From contig CAMPGL010000006.1 in the NCBI GenBank assembly GCA_946885435.1, positions 1 through 29,209 of the forward strand: 29,209 nucleotides of DNA. Direction: 5' to 3'. Made by a program: the position numbers and the translations under genes. Source of the stretch: an uncultured Brevundimonas sp. (GTDB lineage: Bacteria > Pseudomonadota > Alphaproteobacteria > Caulobacterales > Caulobacteraceae). The notes under the pieces are model-generated. The model was given only the letters and a program-made list of their open reading frames with translations. It was not told the DNA's origin and ran no database searches. This document shows positions 14,761-21,713 of the stretch, piece after piece; within the stretch, counting starts at the first letter, position 1, and the number at the start of each line of letters is the position of its first letter.

Positions 14761-15890
14761 TGCGCAAGATCATGACCGTGGTCGGCACGCGCCCCGAGCT
14801 CATCAAAATGAGCCGGGTGATGGCGGTGCTGGACGAATGCTTCGACCACAAGCTTGTCCATACCGGTCAGAACTTCGACTACGAGTTGAACGAGGTCTTC
14901 TTCGAGGATCTTGGGATTCGCCGGCCGGACCACTTCCTGGAGGCGGCGGGGGCAAGCGCGATCGAGACGATCGCCAACACCCTGCTCAAAATCGACCGGC
15001 TCTTGGAAAACGAGCGGCCGGAAGCCGTGTTGATCTATGGCGATACGAACAGCGGCCTGGCCTGCATCCCCGCCAAGCGTCGCAAGATCCCCATCTTTCA
15101 CTTCGAAGCGGGAAATCGCTGCTTTGACGCGCGGGTACCGGAAGAGATCAATCGGCGGATTATCGACCATACGAGCGATATCAACCTGACGCTAACCGAG
15201 CATGCGCGGCGCTACCTGCTCGCGGAGGGGCTGCCGGCCGATCGGGTTTTCAACGTCGGCTCGCATATGCAGGAAGTGCTGGAGTTTGCGTCAGACGGTG
15301 TGGCCGCCTCGACGATCCTTGAGCGCTTGGAGCTTCAGCCAAACGGCTTCTTTATCGTCAGCGCGCACCGCGAAGAGAACGTCGATCAGCCCGAGAAGCT
15401 GCGGGAGTTGGTCTCGGCGCTGGACCGGCTGGCCAAGGCCTACGGTCTGCCGGTGGTTGTTTCAACCCACCCACGGACGCGCAATCGCCTGGAAAGTCTT
15501 GGGGCGAACAGCGACGATCGGGTGCGCTTCCTGCCGCCCTTCGGCTTCTTCGATTACATTCGCCTGCAGACCGAAGCCCGCTGCGTGATTTCCGACAGCG
15601 GCACCATCGCTGAGGAAGCGTCGTTGCTGGGCTTTCCGGCGGTCACCTTGCGAGATTCGCATGAGCGCCCCGAAGGCCAGGATGCAGGCGCGGTGGTGCT
15701 TTCGAAGGTATCGGCTGGGGCCGTCCTTGATGCGGTGCGCGTCGCTCGCTCAACCCATGATCTGGGCGGGCAGCCGCTGACGCGGGTGCGCGATTACGAA
15801 GGCGGCGCGGTCTCACGCAAAGTCGCGCGGATCGTGGCGGGATACATCGACTTCGTAAATGAGAAGGTCTGGCGCGCTTCGCCGGCTTGA
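14760..15890 (+). CDS. UDP-N-acetyl-L-sugar 2-epimerase (WbjD/CapG/FnlC type)
   Basis: A 376-residue GT-B-fold epimerase of the WecB family. The N terminus MTVVGTRPELIKMS is diagnostic. VHTGQNFDYELNEVFFEDL and HFEAGNRCFDARVPEEINRR (about 115-134) distinguish the FnlC/WbjD/CapG group from classical WecB, which has HVEAGLRT. SAHREENVD and SDSGTIAEEAS (C-terminal domain) bind UDP and the sugar. It inverts C2 of the UDP-2-acetamido-2,6-dideoxy-L-hexose produced by the two upstream enzymes, completing a three-step route from UDP-GlcNAc. It is translationally coupled to the dehydratase (TGATG) and ends 2 bp from the convergent aminotransferase stop. Confidence 0.88.
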   Translation: MRKIMTVVGTRPELIKMSRVMAVLDECFDHKLVHTGQNFDYELNEVFFEDLGIRRPDHFLEAAGASAIETIANTLLKIDRLLENERPEAVLIYGDTNSGLACIPAKRRKIPIFHFEAGNRCFDARVPEEINRRIIDHTSDINLTLTEHARRYLLAEGLPADRVFNVGSHMQEVLEFASDGVAASTILERLELQPNGFFIVSAHREENVDQPEKLRELVSALDRLAKAYGLPVVVSTHPRTRNRLESLGANSDDRVRFLPPFGFFDYIRLQTEARCVISDSGTIAEEASLLGFPAVTLRDSHERPEGQDAGAVVLSKVSAGAVLDAVRVARSTHDLGGQPLTRVRDYEGGAVSRKVARIVAGYIDFVNEKVWRASPA

Positions 15891-15892
15891 GG

Positions 15893-17119
15893 CTATCGGC
15901 CGGAAAGCACGGCCTCCAAGGCGGCCACGACCCGCTCGACGTCCTCGTCATCCATCGAGGGGAACAGCGGCAGGCTAAGCGTTCGCTCATAGTAGGCTTC
16001 GGCGCCTCTCAAGGGTCCGTAGCGCAGGCGCTTCTTGAGAGCAGGCTGGAAATGCAGCGGGATATAGTGAACCTGCGTGCCCACGCCTCTCCCGGCGAGG
16101 CGCTTCATCACCTCCGCGCGGCTTAGGCCGTGCTTGGCGAAGTTGATCCGCACGCTGAACAGGTGCCACCCCGAAGCTTCTCCTGCGGGCGGAAGCGTGG
16201 GCTCTACGCCAGGAATCCGCGCCTGGAGTTGTTCGGTATAGAGGGTCGCAAGCTCGGCGCGGCGTCCGACAAAGCGGTGAAGCTTGCGAAGCTGGCTGCA
16301 GCCCAGGGCCGCCTCCAGTTCGTTCATGCGGTAATTATAGCCCAGCTCGACCTGCTCGTACGTCCAGGGGTTGGGTTGTCCGCCTTCGTCGAACGAAAAG
16401 GGCTCGTTCATCAGCGCCGGGTCGCGCGTGACCCCGTGATTGCGGAGCCGCTTGAGGCGCTCGGCTGTTTCGGGATCGCTTACGGTGACGACCCCGCCTT
16501 CGCCGGTGGTGATCGTCTTGACGGGGTGGAAGGAGAAGGTTGCGGCGAACGCTTGCTGCGTCGAGCCGGCCTTGCGGCCCACCGCATCCTGAGCGCCCAG
16601 CGCATGGCAGGCATCCTCGACGATACGCACCGGCCGGTCGATCAGGAGCGCGCTGAGCCCCTCCAGATCGCTTAATCGGCCTCCAAGGTGGACCGGAGAG
16701 ACAACGCGGACGTTGTCGCGGTCGCGAAGGATGCGCGCGACGTCGGCGAGATCGATCAGGCCGGTCTCGGAATCGACGTCGCAAAGCTGGACGTCCGCAC
16801 CGGTCGCCAATGCCGCGGTGGCCGTCGCTAGAAACGTGACAGCGGGCACAATGCAGAGATCCCCGGGTCCAAGGCCGGCGCCCAGATAGGCCAGGTGCAG
16901 AGCGCTGCTGCCGCTCGTGCAGGCAATTGCATAAGGAGAGCCGGTTTCAGCAGCTACGGCCCGCTCAAACTCCTCAACCCACGGCCCCTGGGCCAGAAGG
17001 TCGCCAGAGAGGGCGGCCAGAACCGCGGCAATATCGTCCTCTTCGATCGTATGAAGACCATACGGCAGCCGCTCGTGTCGGGAGCGATCACGGCGCGGGA
17101 GAGGGACTACTTGAGCCAT
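15893..17119 (-). CDS. DegT/DnrJ/EryC1 sugar aminotransferase (PseC-like)
   Basis: A 408-residue PLP aminotransferase acting on 4-keto nucleotide sugars. The PLP lysine is K201 in FSFHPVKTITTGEGG. SGSSALHLAYLGAG binds the phosphate, VEDACHALGA holds the aspartate under the ring, and NYRMNELEAALG and VHYIPLHFQP line the active site. The spacing and wording are closest to PseC (UDP-4-amino-4,6-dideoxy-L-AltNAc transaminase) rather than perosamine synthase. No PseB/PseH/PseG/PseI/PseF partners are in the window, so pseudaminate cannot be claimed. It may aminate the 4-keto product of the adjacent dehydratase. The start at 17119 gives MAQVVPLPRRD, with the family domain beginning about residue 18; the long upstream extension is non-protein-like. 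Confidence 0.85.
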   Translation of the reverse strand: MAQVVPLPRRDRSRHERLPYGLHTIEEDDIAAVLAALSGDLLAQGPWVEEFERAVAAETGSPYAIACTSGSSALHLAYLGAGLGPGDLCIVPAVTFLATATAALATGADVQLCDVDSETGLIDLADVARILRDRDNVRVVSPVHLGGRLSDLEGLSALLIDRPVRIVEDACHALGAQDAVGRKAGSTQQAFAATFSFHPVKTITTGEGGVVTVSDPETAERLKRLRNHGVTRDPALMNEPFSFDEGGQPNPWTYEQVELGYNYRMNELEAALGCSQLRKLHRFVGRRAELATLYTEQLQARIPGVEPTLPPAGEASGWHLFSVRINFAKHGLSRAEVMKRLAGRGVGTQVHYIPLHFQPALKKRLRYGPLRGAEAYYERTLSLPLFPSMDDEDVERVVAALEAVLSGR

Positions 17120-17426
17120 AGGCCGATCAGACGCTGATATGGTTAACGCTCTATGGAAATCCGAATGCTTTGGTGAGCATCGGATCAAAAAGCGCCCCAA
17201 GATATGACTGGACCGTTTAGCTCGGAGAACGGGGCTAGTTAGGGCGCCGCCTCGGATCGGCGCTTGGAGGCCCTCCGGAGTTCCCGCTGCGAGACCGCTA
17301 AACGAGGGTGGGGGCAGGGTGCTGATCGTAATCGAGAAAAATGCAGTTTGGGCCCAAAATCCGACTGGATGAGATCGATTTATCGAGCAACAGAAAGAGG
17401 AGCGTTCAGCAACCGGACATGCGGAA
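17120..17426. other. Intergenic region upstream of the aminotransferase gene
   Basis: About 300 bp of lower GC between the PseC-like gene and a divergent small hypothetical gene. It contains a bulged inverted repeat (17159-17185, listed separately) and AT-rich patches around 17330-17400, including AGAAAGAGGAG. Promoters for both directions are expected here, but no -35/-10 pair is convincing. Confidence 0.4.
17159..17185. promoter_or_regulatory. Bulged 10-bp inverted repeat 40 bp upstream of the aminotransferase start
   Basis: ATCCGAATGCT (17159-17169) pairs with AGCATCGGAT (17176-17185) with a single extra A bulged in the left arm. The loop is TTGGTG. It lies in the 5' region of the PseC-like gene, so it is either an operator or a leader hairpin. 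On the plus strand it is followed by CAAAAAG, not a T-tract, so a terminator is less likely. Confidence 0.4.
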
Positions 17427-17912
17427 ATGAATACGAGTAGTATAGGTCGCAAAGGGTACTGTGCAAATTGCTACGAGAAGCGTCCGCCCGATGCAAAGGC
17501 GCCGACGCCCCTTCGAAAAAGTGCGCCGCTGGCCACAGAGTCGCCTGCTAAGTCGGCTGGCTGTTCTCAACCCACGCTTCTAGGCTCCGCCACCACGGGC
17601 AGGTCGGTTGGCCCCGACACCAAGCGCGTCCGCAATCAAGGAAATATGTCAGGCTCTCAGGACCGAGAGGCGGAGTTGAAGTCCATCATGCTGATCGCCT
17701 GGGGCTTCCACAGGACAGCAGTCGCAGATGGTCGGCTCCGACCGTTCTCGGTCAGCCTCCGGGCGGCCTGGTCCTGGAAGAAGCGGATGAAGACTTACCT
17801 TAGTCTCCGGCCGCTTGTGCAGGGGACGAACACCTTCGGGGCGGTTGGGGCCCGCCAGAAAGGCTGGGGCCGGAGGGGCGCCCGTCATCTTACTGCGGTA
17901 ATTGGGAATTAG
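17427..17912 (+). CDS. Hypothetical protein with short 'AW...R' helical motif, up to 161 aa
   Basis: An isolated plus-strand frame. Its N terminus has a Cys pair (GYCANCYEK) and low-complexity Lys/Pro/Ser sequence. The better-supported part begins at an internal ATG (17646, MSGSQDREAELKSIMLIAWG), followed by FHRTAV, RPFSVSLRAAW and SWKKRM. This alternation of 'IM..AW..' and 'F...LR.AW..KK' resembles a short helical domain common in small phage and plasmid proteins. An AAGGAAA sits only two bases before that ATG, so neither start has good support, and the true protein may be about 88 aa. After residue 125 the sequence turns Arg/Gly-rich. There are no homologues I can name, and it could be a decayed phage gene. 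Confidence 0.35.
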   Translation: MNTSSIGRKGYCANCYEKRPPDAKAPTPLRKSAPLATESPAKSAGCSQPTLLGSATTGRSVGPDTKRVRNQGNMSGSQDREAELKSIMLIAWGFHRTAVADGRLRPFSVSLRAAWSWKKRMKTYLSLRPLVQGTNTFGAVGARQKGWGRRGARHLTAVIGN

Positions 17913-18324
17913 TCTTTCCCCCAATAGAGACTGGAGCGGTCCACGCCCACGAGACGTGCGACCACCCGAAGCTCTCATATACAGGCGGCGCGCGGAGAGG
18001 TTCAGCGCTGGCAACCGTTGCGTCTCGGGGTCTAGGCGCTAGCAGCACTCTGGCTAGGTTCCTCCGCTGGCGCGGTTTCCCTCTTGCGAAGGCTTTCATC
18101 GAGTGGTGACCTAAGCCCGGCGATCGACCACCACCCGGGCGACCGTGAGGCGAGGGTACGCTGTTAATCGTCGGTCAGTTCTTGCGGCGGGATGTCGGCT
18201 ACATCGGTTAGACCGCGCGAACCTCCGGTTTTCAACGTTAGCACTCGCCTCTCTCAACCAGCCGGAAACCCTCCGCGGTTAGGTTATGCTGAACTGCCGC
18301 CCCCTTGGGGGCGCCGAGGTTTGC
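17913..18324. other. Intergenic region upstream of the response regulator
   Basis: About 410 bp with no supportable gene; the minus frames 17649-18014 and 17890-18099 are poor. It ends in a GC palindrome (18298-18313) beside the ribosome binding site of the response regulator. The stretch 18170-18260 is lower in GC and may hold the promoter, though no clear -35/-10 pair is recognised. Confidence 0.35.
18298..18313 (+). promoter_or_regulatory. 16-bp GC palindrome next to the response-regulator Shine-Dalgarno
   Basis: CGCCCCCTTGGGGGCG is a perfect palindrome lying 2-3 bases before the GAGG (18316-18319) used by the ATG at 18325. As RNA it would form a stable stem that could influence ribosome access. 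It may also be an operator for a dimeric regulator. Confidence 0.4.
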
Positions 18325-18837
18325 ATGGCGGCTTATCAGGCGTTGCGGATCCTGCTGGTCGATGACAACCAGCACATGCGGACCATCACCGCGACGATTC
18401 TCGCGTCCGCGGGATTCCGTTGCATCCGCGAGGTCCGCGACGGCGCCGAGGCCATTGAGGCGCTACGCGACTGGCCGGCCGATCTCGCCATCGTCGACTT
18501 CAACATGGCGCCCATCGACGGGGTGGAGTTCACTCGTCGGGTCCGGCGCTCCGGCGACAGCCCGAACCCTTATCTGCCGATCATCATGATGACCGGCCAC
18601 TCCGAGCGAAGGCGCGTCATCGAAGCGCGCGACGCTGGTGTCACCGAGTTCATGGTCAAGCCCATTACACCCAAGGCCGTGCTGTACCGCATCCAGACGC
18701 TCATTCAGAAGCCGCGTCCGTTTGTGACAACCGAGAACTACTTCGGCCCGTGCCGCCGGCGCATCTCCAACCCCGCCTTCACCGGGCCCTGGCGCCGCGG
18801 TAGTGACGCGGCCTTAGAAAGCGCCAAGGCGAGCTAG
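18325..18837 (+). CDS. Single-domain response regulator (CheY/CpdR-like receiver)
   Basis: A 170-residue protein consisting of one receiver domain plus a basic tail. The acidic pocket is D13/D14 (LLVDDNQHMR), the phosphoacceptor D58 (IVDFNM), the switch Thr T90 (MMTGHS) and K112 (VKPITPKAV). There is no DNA-binding or enzymatic output domain, so it probably acts by protein-protein contact or in a phosphorelay. The tail (RPFVTTENYFGP, then RRR and GPWRR) is a conserved feature of alphaproteobacterial single-domain regulators. The ATG at 18325 is favoured because GAGG lies five bases upstream and MAAYQALRILLVDD begins at the first strand. An ATG at 18286 would add 13 residues and is poorly spaced. 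No histidine kinase is adjacent, so it is an orphan. Its stop codon lies inside a strong hairpin. Confidence 0.9.
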   Translation: MAAYQALRILLVDDNQHMRTITATILASAGFRCIREVRDGAEAIEALRDWPADLAIVDFNMAPIDGVEFTRRVRRSGDSPNPYLPIIMMTGHSERRRVIEARDAGVTEFMVKPITPKAVLYRIQTLIQKPRPFVTTENYFGPCRRRISNPAFTGPWRRGSDAALESAKAS

Positions 18838-18849
18838 GCCGCGTCACTA
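18801..18849 (+). terminator. 14-bp perfect stem spanning the response-regulator stop codon
   Basis: TAGTGACGCGGCCT (18801-18814) pairs perfectly with AGGCCGCGTCACTA (18836-18849). The 21-nt loop contains a second small GCC/GGC stem and the T of the TAG stop (18835-18837). There is no T-tract, so it is either a Rho-assisted terminator or a 3'-end stabilising structure built into the last codons of the gene. Confidence 0.5.
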
Positions 18850-19387
18850 GACGAGGGTGTACCCGTCGCCGCAGATCATCACGAGCATGTCCAGCAGAGC
18901 TTCAGGCTCGAGCCGGGAGGACCGCAATCGATGTTCGGCTCCTCACCAATCAGGTCCCGTGCGCCTGCGATAGCTCAGAGGCCGGCTGGGGCAGGCGCCC
19001 TCAGGGGACGCGTTGCAGGCGCAGAATGAAGGTTCCAAGGCTGGTCCGGAGCTATCGGCCGCAGGACCGTCGCAGCGCTTGGGATGGCCCTCGGTAAGGG
19101 AACGAAGTTATGTTGACCGCGCCCGGCGGCTCTGTAGGCTGGAGCGGTGTGGGCGGCTAGCCCGGCACAGCGGCGGCCGCTGTTCCCCCCGAACAATTAG
19201 CGGCCGCCGCGCTTCACTGCGCGGCGCCGGTTCGGAGCGCTGCGCGAGGCGATTCCACGGTCGTCTTGCAGCGCCTTCGGTAGGAGCATGGCGGGCGAAG
19301 CTGTGGGCGCCGAGCCTGTCGGACGGCGTTTCACAGGCCGCAGCCATCCAAAGGGCCTCGGGCCTCGTGCCCCGAGCACCGGCGCAT
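18850..19387. other. Gene-free interval downstream of the terminase gene
   Basis: About 540 bp. Open frames on both strands (19013-19441 plus, 19108-19434 minus) are Arg-rich mirror images and do not look coding. A short minus-strand frame ending in LLDMLVMICGDGYTLV and a TAG at about 18847 looks protein-like for only about 26 residues and could be a gene remnant. In a complete phage the portal gene would normally follow the terminase here; nothing of the sort is visible. Confidence 0.4.
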
Positions 19388-20962
19388 CTACCGCCGCCGG
19401 GGGAGATCCTCTCGGAACGTCCTCCCGCGCGCAAAGGCTAGGCCCTGACCCGTCGCGGCCCAGTTCAGGAACTGGGAGAGGCTGTCCACCTGATCGTCGT
19501 ACCGCCCACTGGGAAACGCCATCAGTTCTCGTCGGAGGTCAGCCAGCCAGGGGGCGTCGCGGGGCAGGCGAGCCAAGCCGGAATAGAGCCTCTCCAGAGC
19601 AGAATACAGTCGCTCGGCCTTGCCGAGGGTAGGGGAGATCGCAACCCGCCCACACGTCGGAGCACGGTGCTGCCGATCACTCAGACCCCGCATGTCCCGG
19701 CTTAGGTCCGCTAGGAGGGCGGGCCCCATCGAGGAGTTCTCGACCAAGATTAAGTCGGCCCGCCAGCGGGACCGCTCAAGCCGGACACGGCTGAGGAGCT
19801 CGTGGTAGTCCATGCGCTTGCGGATCAAATCCAACAGCAGCCAGGCCTCGCCGTCGAAGCCCCAGACCGTGCCGACGCTGAAATCAGCGCCCGGCTCGAT
19901 GGAGCTGGCGGTATCCCACGAGATCACCACCTTACGCAGCTCACCGCGGTCGGGCGCCTCAGCGTAGAACTGGACCTCGTTCCACCGCACATACTCGCTT
20001 TGCGGGGGGACAGGGTTCTGCTGGTACTGGGCCTCAAAGGCCCTCTGACCCATCTCCGTGCGCAGGCGCGCCAGCACCTCCAGAGACTCCCTGCGCGGAT
20101 TCAAGGCCTCGCCGATCCGCCGGTGATAGACCCGACCGCGACCAAGCGGAACCGCTTCGTCTTCGACCGCGATCGCCGGCAGGTTCAGGTGATGGAAGCC
20201 GGGCTTCTCCGATAGGTGAGCCGATATATCGTCCTCGTGCAGCCGCTGCTGGATGGCGATGATGCGGCCGGTCCGCTTGTCGTCGAGCCGCGATAGCAGG
20301 GTCTCGTCGACGAACCTCTTCGCGCGGGCCCGGGCCTCGGGGAAGGAGGCGTCCTGCGCCTTCATCAGATCATCGATGATGATGAGGTCCGCGCCCAAGC
20401 CGGTGACCGTCCCGCCGAGACCGACAGCGTAGCGGTAGCCGTGCTGACGGGTATGGACCTCGGTGTCGGTCGCGCGCACGATCGAGGCCGCCGTCTCGGG
20501 GAAGACACGCGCGTACCAAGGGGCGGTCACGATATCCCGAAACGACCTTGCCAGAGCTGTGGCCAGGTCCTGGCTGTAGGAAGCGCAGATGATTCGGGTT
20601 GCAGGTCGGCGTCCCAAGAGCCAGGCCGGGTAGGCGATCGACACCATGATCGATTTCAGGTGCCGAGGGGGAACGGTGATCTGAAGCCGACGCACCGCCC
20701 CGCTCTCGACCTCCGCCAGGGCCTGGGTCATCGCGCTCAGGTACCAGCCCCGCGCGAGGGGGATGCCCGGGTTCAGCTTTGCGAAGACCAACTCAAGGAA
20801 CAGCGGGAAGTCGTCGCGCGCGATCCGTGGCGCCATGAGGCTGGCGGGGAGCGGCAGGAGCACCACGGCCGCCGCCGGCGGCCCAATCGCCCCTCTGCCC
20901 TCGGGGGACCCGATAAGCTGAGAGCGCCCGACCGGACCGGACGTCGTCGGACTGGACGTCAT
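19388..20962 (-). CDS. terL: Phage terminase large subunit
   Basis: A 524-residue packaging motor. The ATPase half carries the Walker A-like PPRHLKS (K103) and Walker B LIIIDD (D197/D198). The coupling motif region reads 'IIAIQQRLHEDD'. The nuclease half begins at 'VVISWDTASS', the first acidic residue of the RNase H-like site, and continues through 'LILVENSSMG' to a late aspartate in 'GRYDDQVDSLSQFLNW'. All key motifs are present, so the gene looks intact. The ATG at 20962 overlaps the DUF5681 stop as ATGA; M43 (MAPRIARDDF) is an alternative start nearer the conserved part. It would cut and translocate concatemeric DNA, but no portal, capsid or tail genes follow. Confidence 0.9.
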   Translation of the reverse strand: MTSSPTTSGPVGRSQLIGSPEGRGAIGPPAAAVVLLPLPASLMAPRIARDDFPLFLELVFAKLNPGIPLARGWYLSAMTQALAEVESGAVRRLQITVPPRHLKSIMVSIAYPAWLLGRRPATRIICASYSQDLATALARSFRDIVTAPWYARVFPETAASIVRATDTEVHTRQHGYRYAVGLGGTVTGLGADLIIIDDLMKAQDASFPEARARAKRFVDETLLSRLDDKRTGRIIAIQQRLHEDDISAHLSEKPGFHHLNLPAIAVEDEAVPLGRGRVYHRRIGEALNPRRESLEVLARLRTEMGQRAFEAQYQQNPVPPQSEYVRWNEVQFYAEAPDRGELRKVVISWDTASSIEPGADFSVGTVWGFDGEAWLLLDLIRKRMDYHELLSRVRLERSRWRADLILVENSSMGPALLADLSRDMRGLSDRQHRAPTCGRVAISPTLGKAERLYSALERLYSGLARLPRDAPWLADLRRELMAFPSGRYDDQVDSLSQFLNWAATGQGLAFARGRTFREDLPRRR

Positions 20963-21702
20963 CGGTAGGCCTCCGCCTGCGACAGCCAGCCGGCGATGAG
21001 CGCCTGGCACTGCTCTTCGGTGAGGTCCTCCGGGGCGAAGCCCGACACGCTCTCCGGTAACGCAGCGGACGGCGGGGCCGGGCGAGGGGGCGGGTTGATC
21101 GCCGCTTCGTGCGCCGCTTGATGCTGGACCAGCCAAATAATCGCCTTCTGGTCGCCGCGCGCCGCGGCGTCGACCATCTGCGTGGCCGCCACCTCGGCCT
21201 TGGTCATGCGTTTGCGCCGCCCGTTCTTGGTGACCTCCACCGGCTGGGCCAGTTCGCGCATCAGGGCCGTCGAGAGATTGACGCTTCCCTTCGGCCGACC
21301 ACGCGGATTGCCCGATCGGCCGGGCTGGAAGCGGGTATGGCGAGGCGGTCGGCAATAGCCGACCTCACAGTCATGGCTCCCCACGCTGGGCGGCTCAGAA
21401 GCTATCGTGCGGTCCCGGTCCGGGGCGCAGTCAGGTTCGCTCAGCCCCTCCACCCCAGCTCCGTGACTGCCTGGTTGGCGTCCCGCCTCTGGGTCGGCGC
21501 GCCCACCGGCCGGGACGCCGTGCGGCTCGTTCGGGCAGGGCCGCTCGGCAGACGCGCCAGGCGCCTCTTCCTCGGCGGGACGACGGGGGCGGGACCTCAC
21601 CCTGGCTGGTGGCAGGCCACGCCGGGTCGGGTCACCGGGCGCCTTTCGAACGTCCGGCCGGCCGGTCACAGAGGGCGACGAGGGATCAAAGGGATCAAAC
21701 AT
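20959..21702 (-). CDS. DUF5681 domain protein (terminase-associated)
   Basis: A 247-residue protein. Residues about 1-120 are Pro/Arg/Ser-rich and probably disordered. The conserved part (about 124-200) contains FQPGRSGNPRGRPKGS, the signature of DUF5681, then NLSTALMRELAQPVEVTKNG and a helical segment ending GDQKAIIWLV. DUF5681 genes usually sit immediately before terminase large subunits in alphaproteobacteria and may play the DNA-recognition role of a small subunit, though this is not established. The C terminus is acidic. The start at 21702 (MFDPFDPSSPS) has a strong GGAGGG. It lies 11 bp downstream of the methyltransferase stop. Confidence 0.75.
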   Translation of the reverse strand: MFDPFDPSSPSVTGRPDVRKAPGDPTRRGLPPARVRSRPRRPAEEEAPGASAERPCPNEPHGVPAGGRADPEAGRQPGSHGAGVEGLSEPDCAPDRDRTIASEPPSVGSHDCEVGYCRPPRHTRFQPGRSGNPRGRPKGSVNLSTALMRELAQPVEVTKNGRRKRMTKAEVAATQMVDAAARGDQKAIIWLVQHQAAHEAAINPPPRPAPPSAALPESVSGFAPEDLTEEQCQALIAGWLSQAEAYR

Positions 21703-21713
21703 GTGGTCCCTCC

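Noticed and set aside
17120..17452. 111-residue N-terminal extension of the aminotransferase frame
   Set aside because: The extension is Ser/Pro-rich without similarity to the family; the domain begins shortly after 17119.
19013..19441. 142-residue plus-strand frame opposite the terminase 3' end
   Set aside because: Arg/Ser-rich and mirrored by minus-strand frames; overlaps the conserved end of the terminase.
20963..21355. 131-residue N-terminal extension of the terminase frame
   Set aside because: Lies inside the DUF5681 gene in another frame; ATGA overlap at 20959-20962 gives the natural start.
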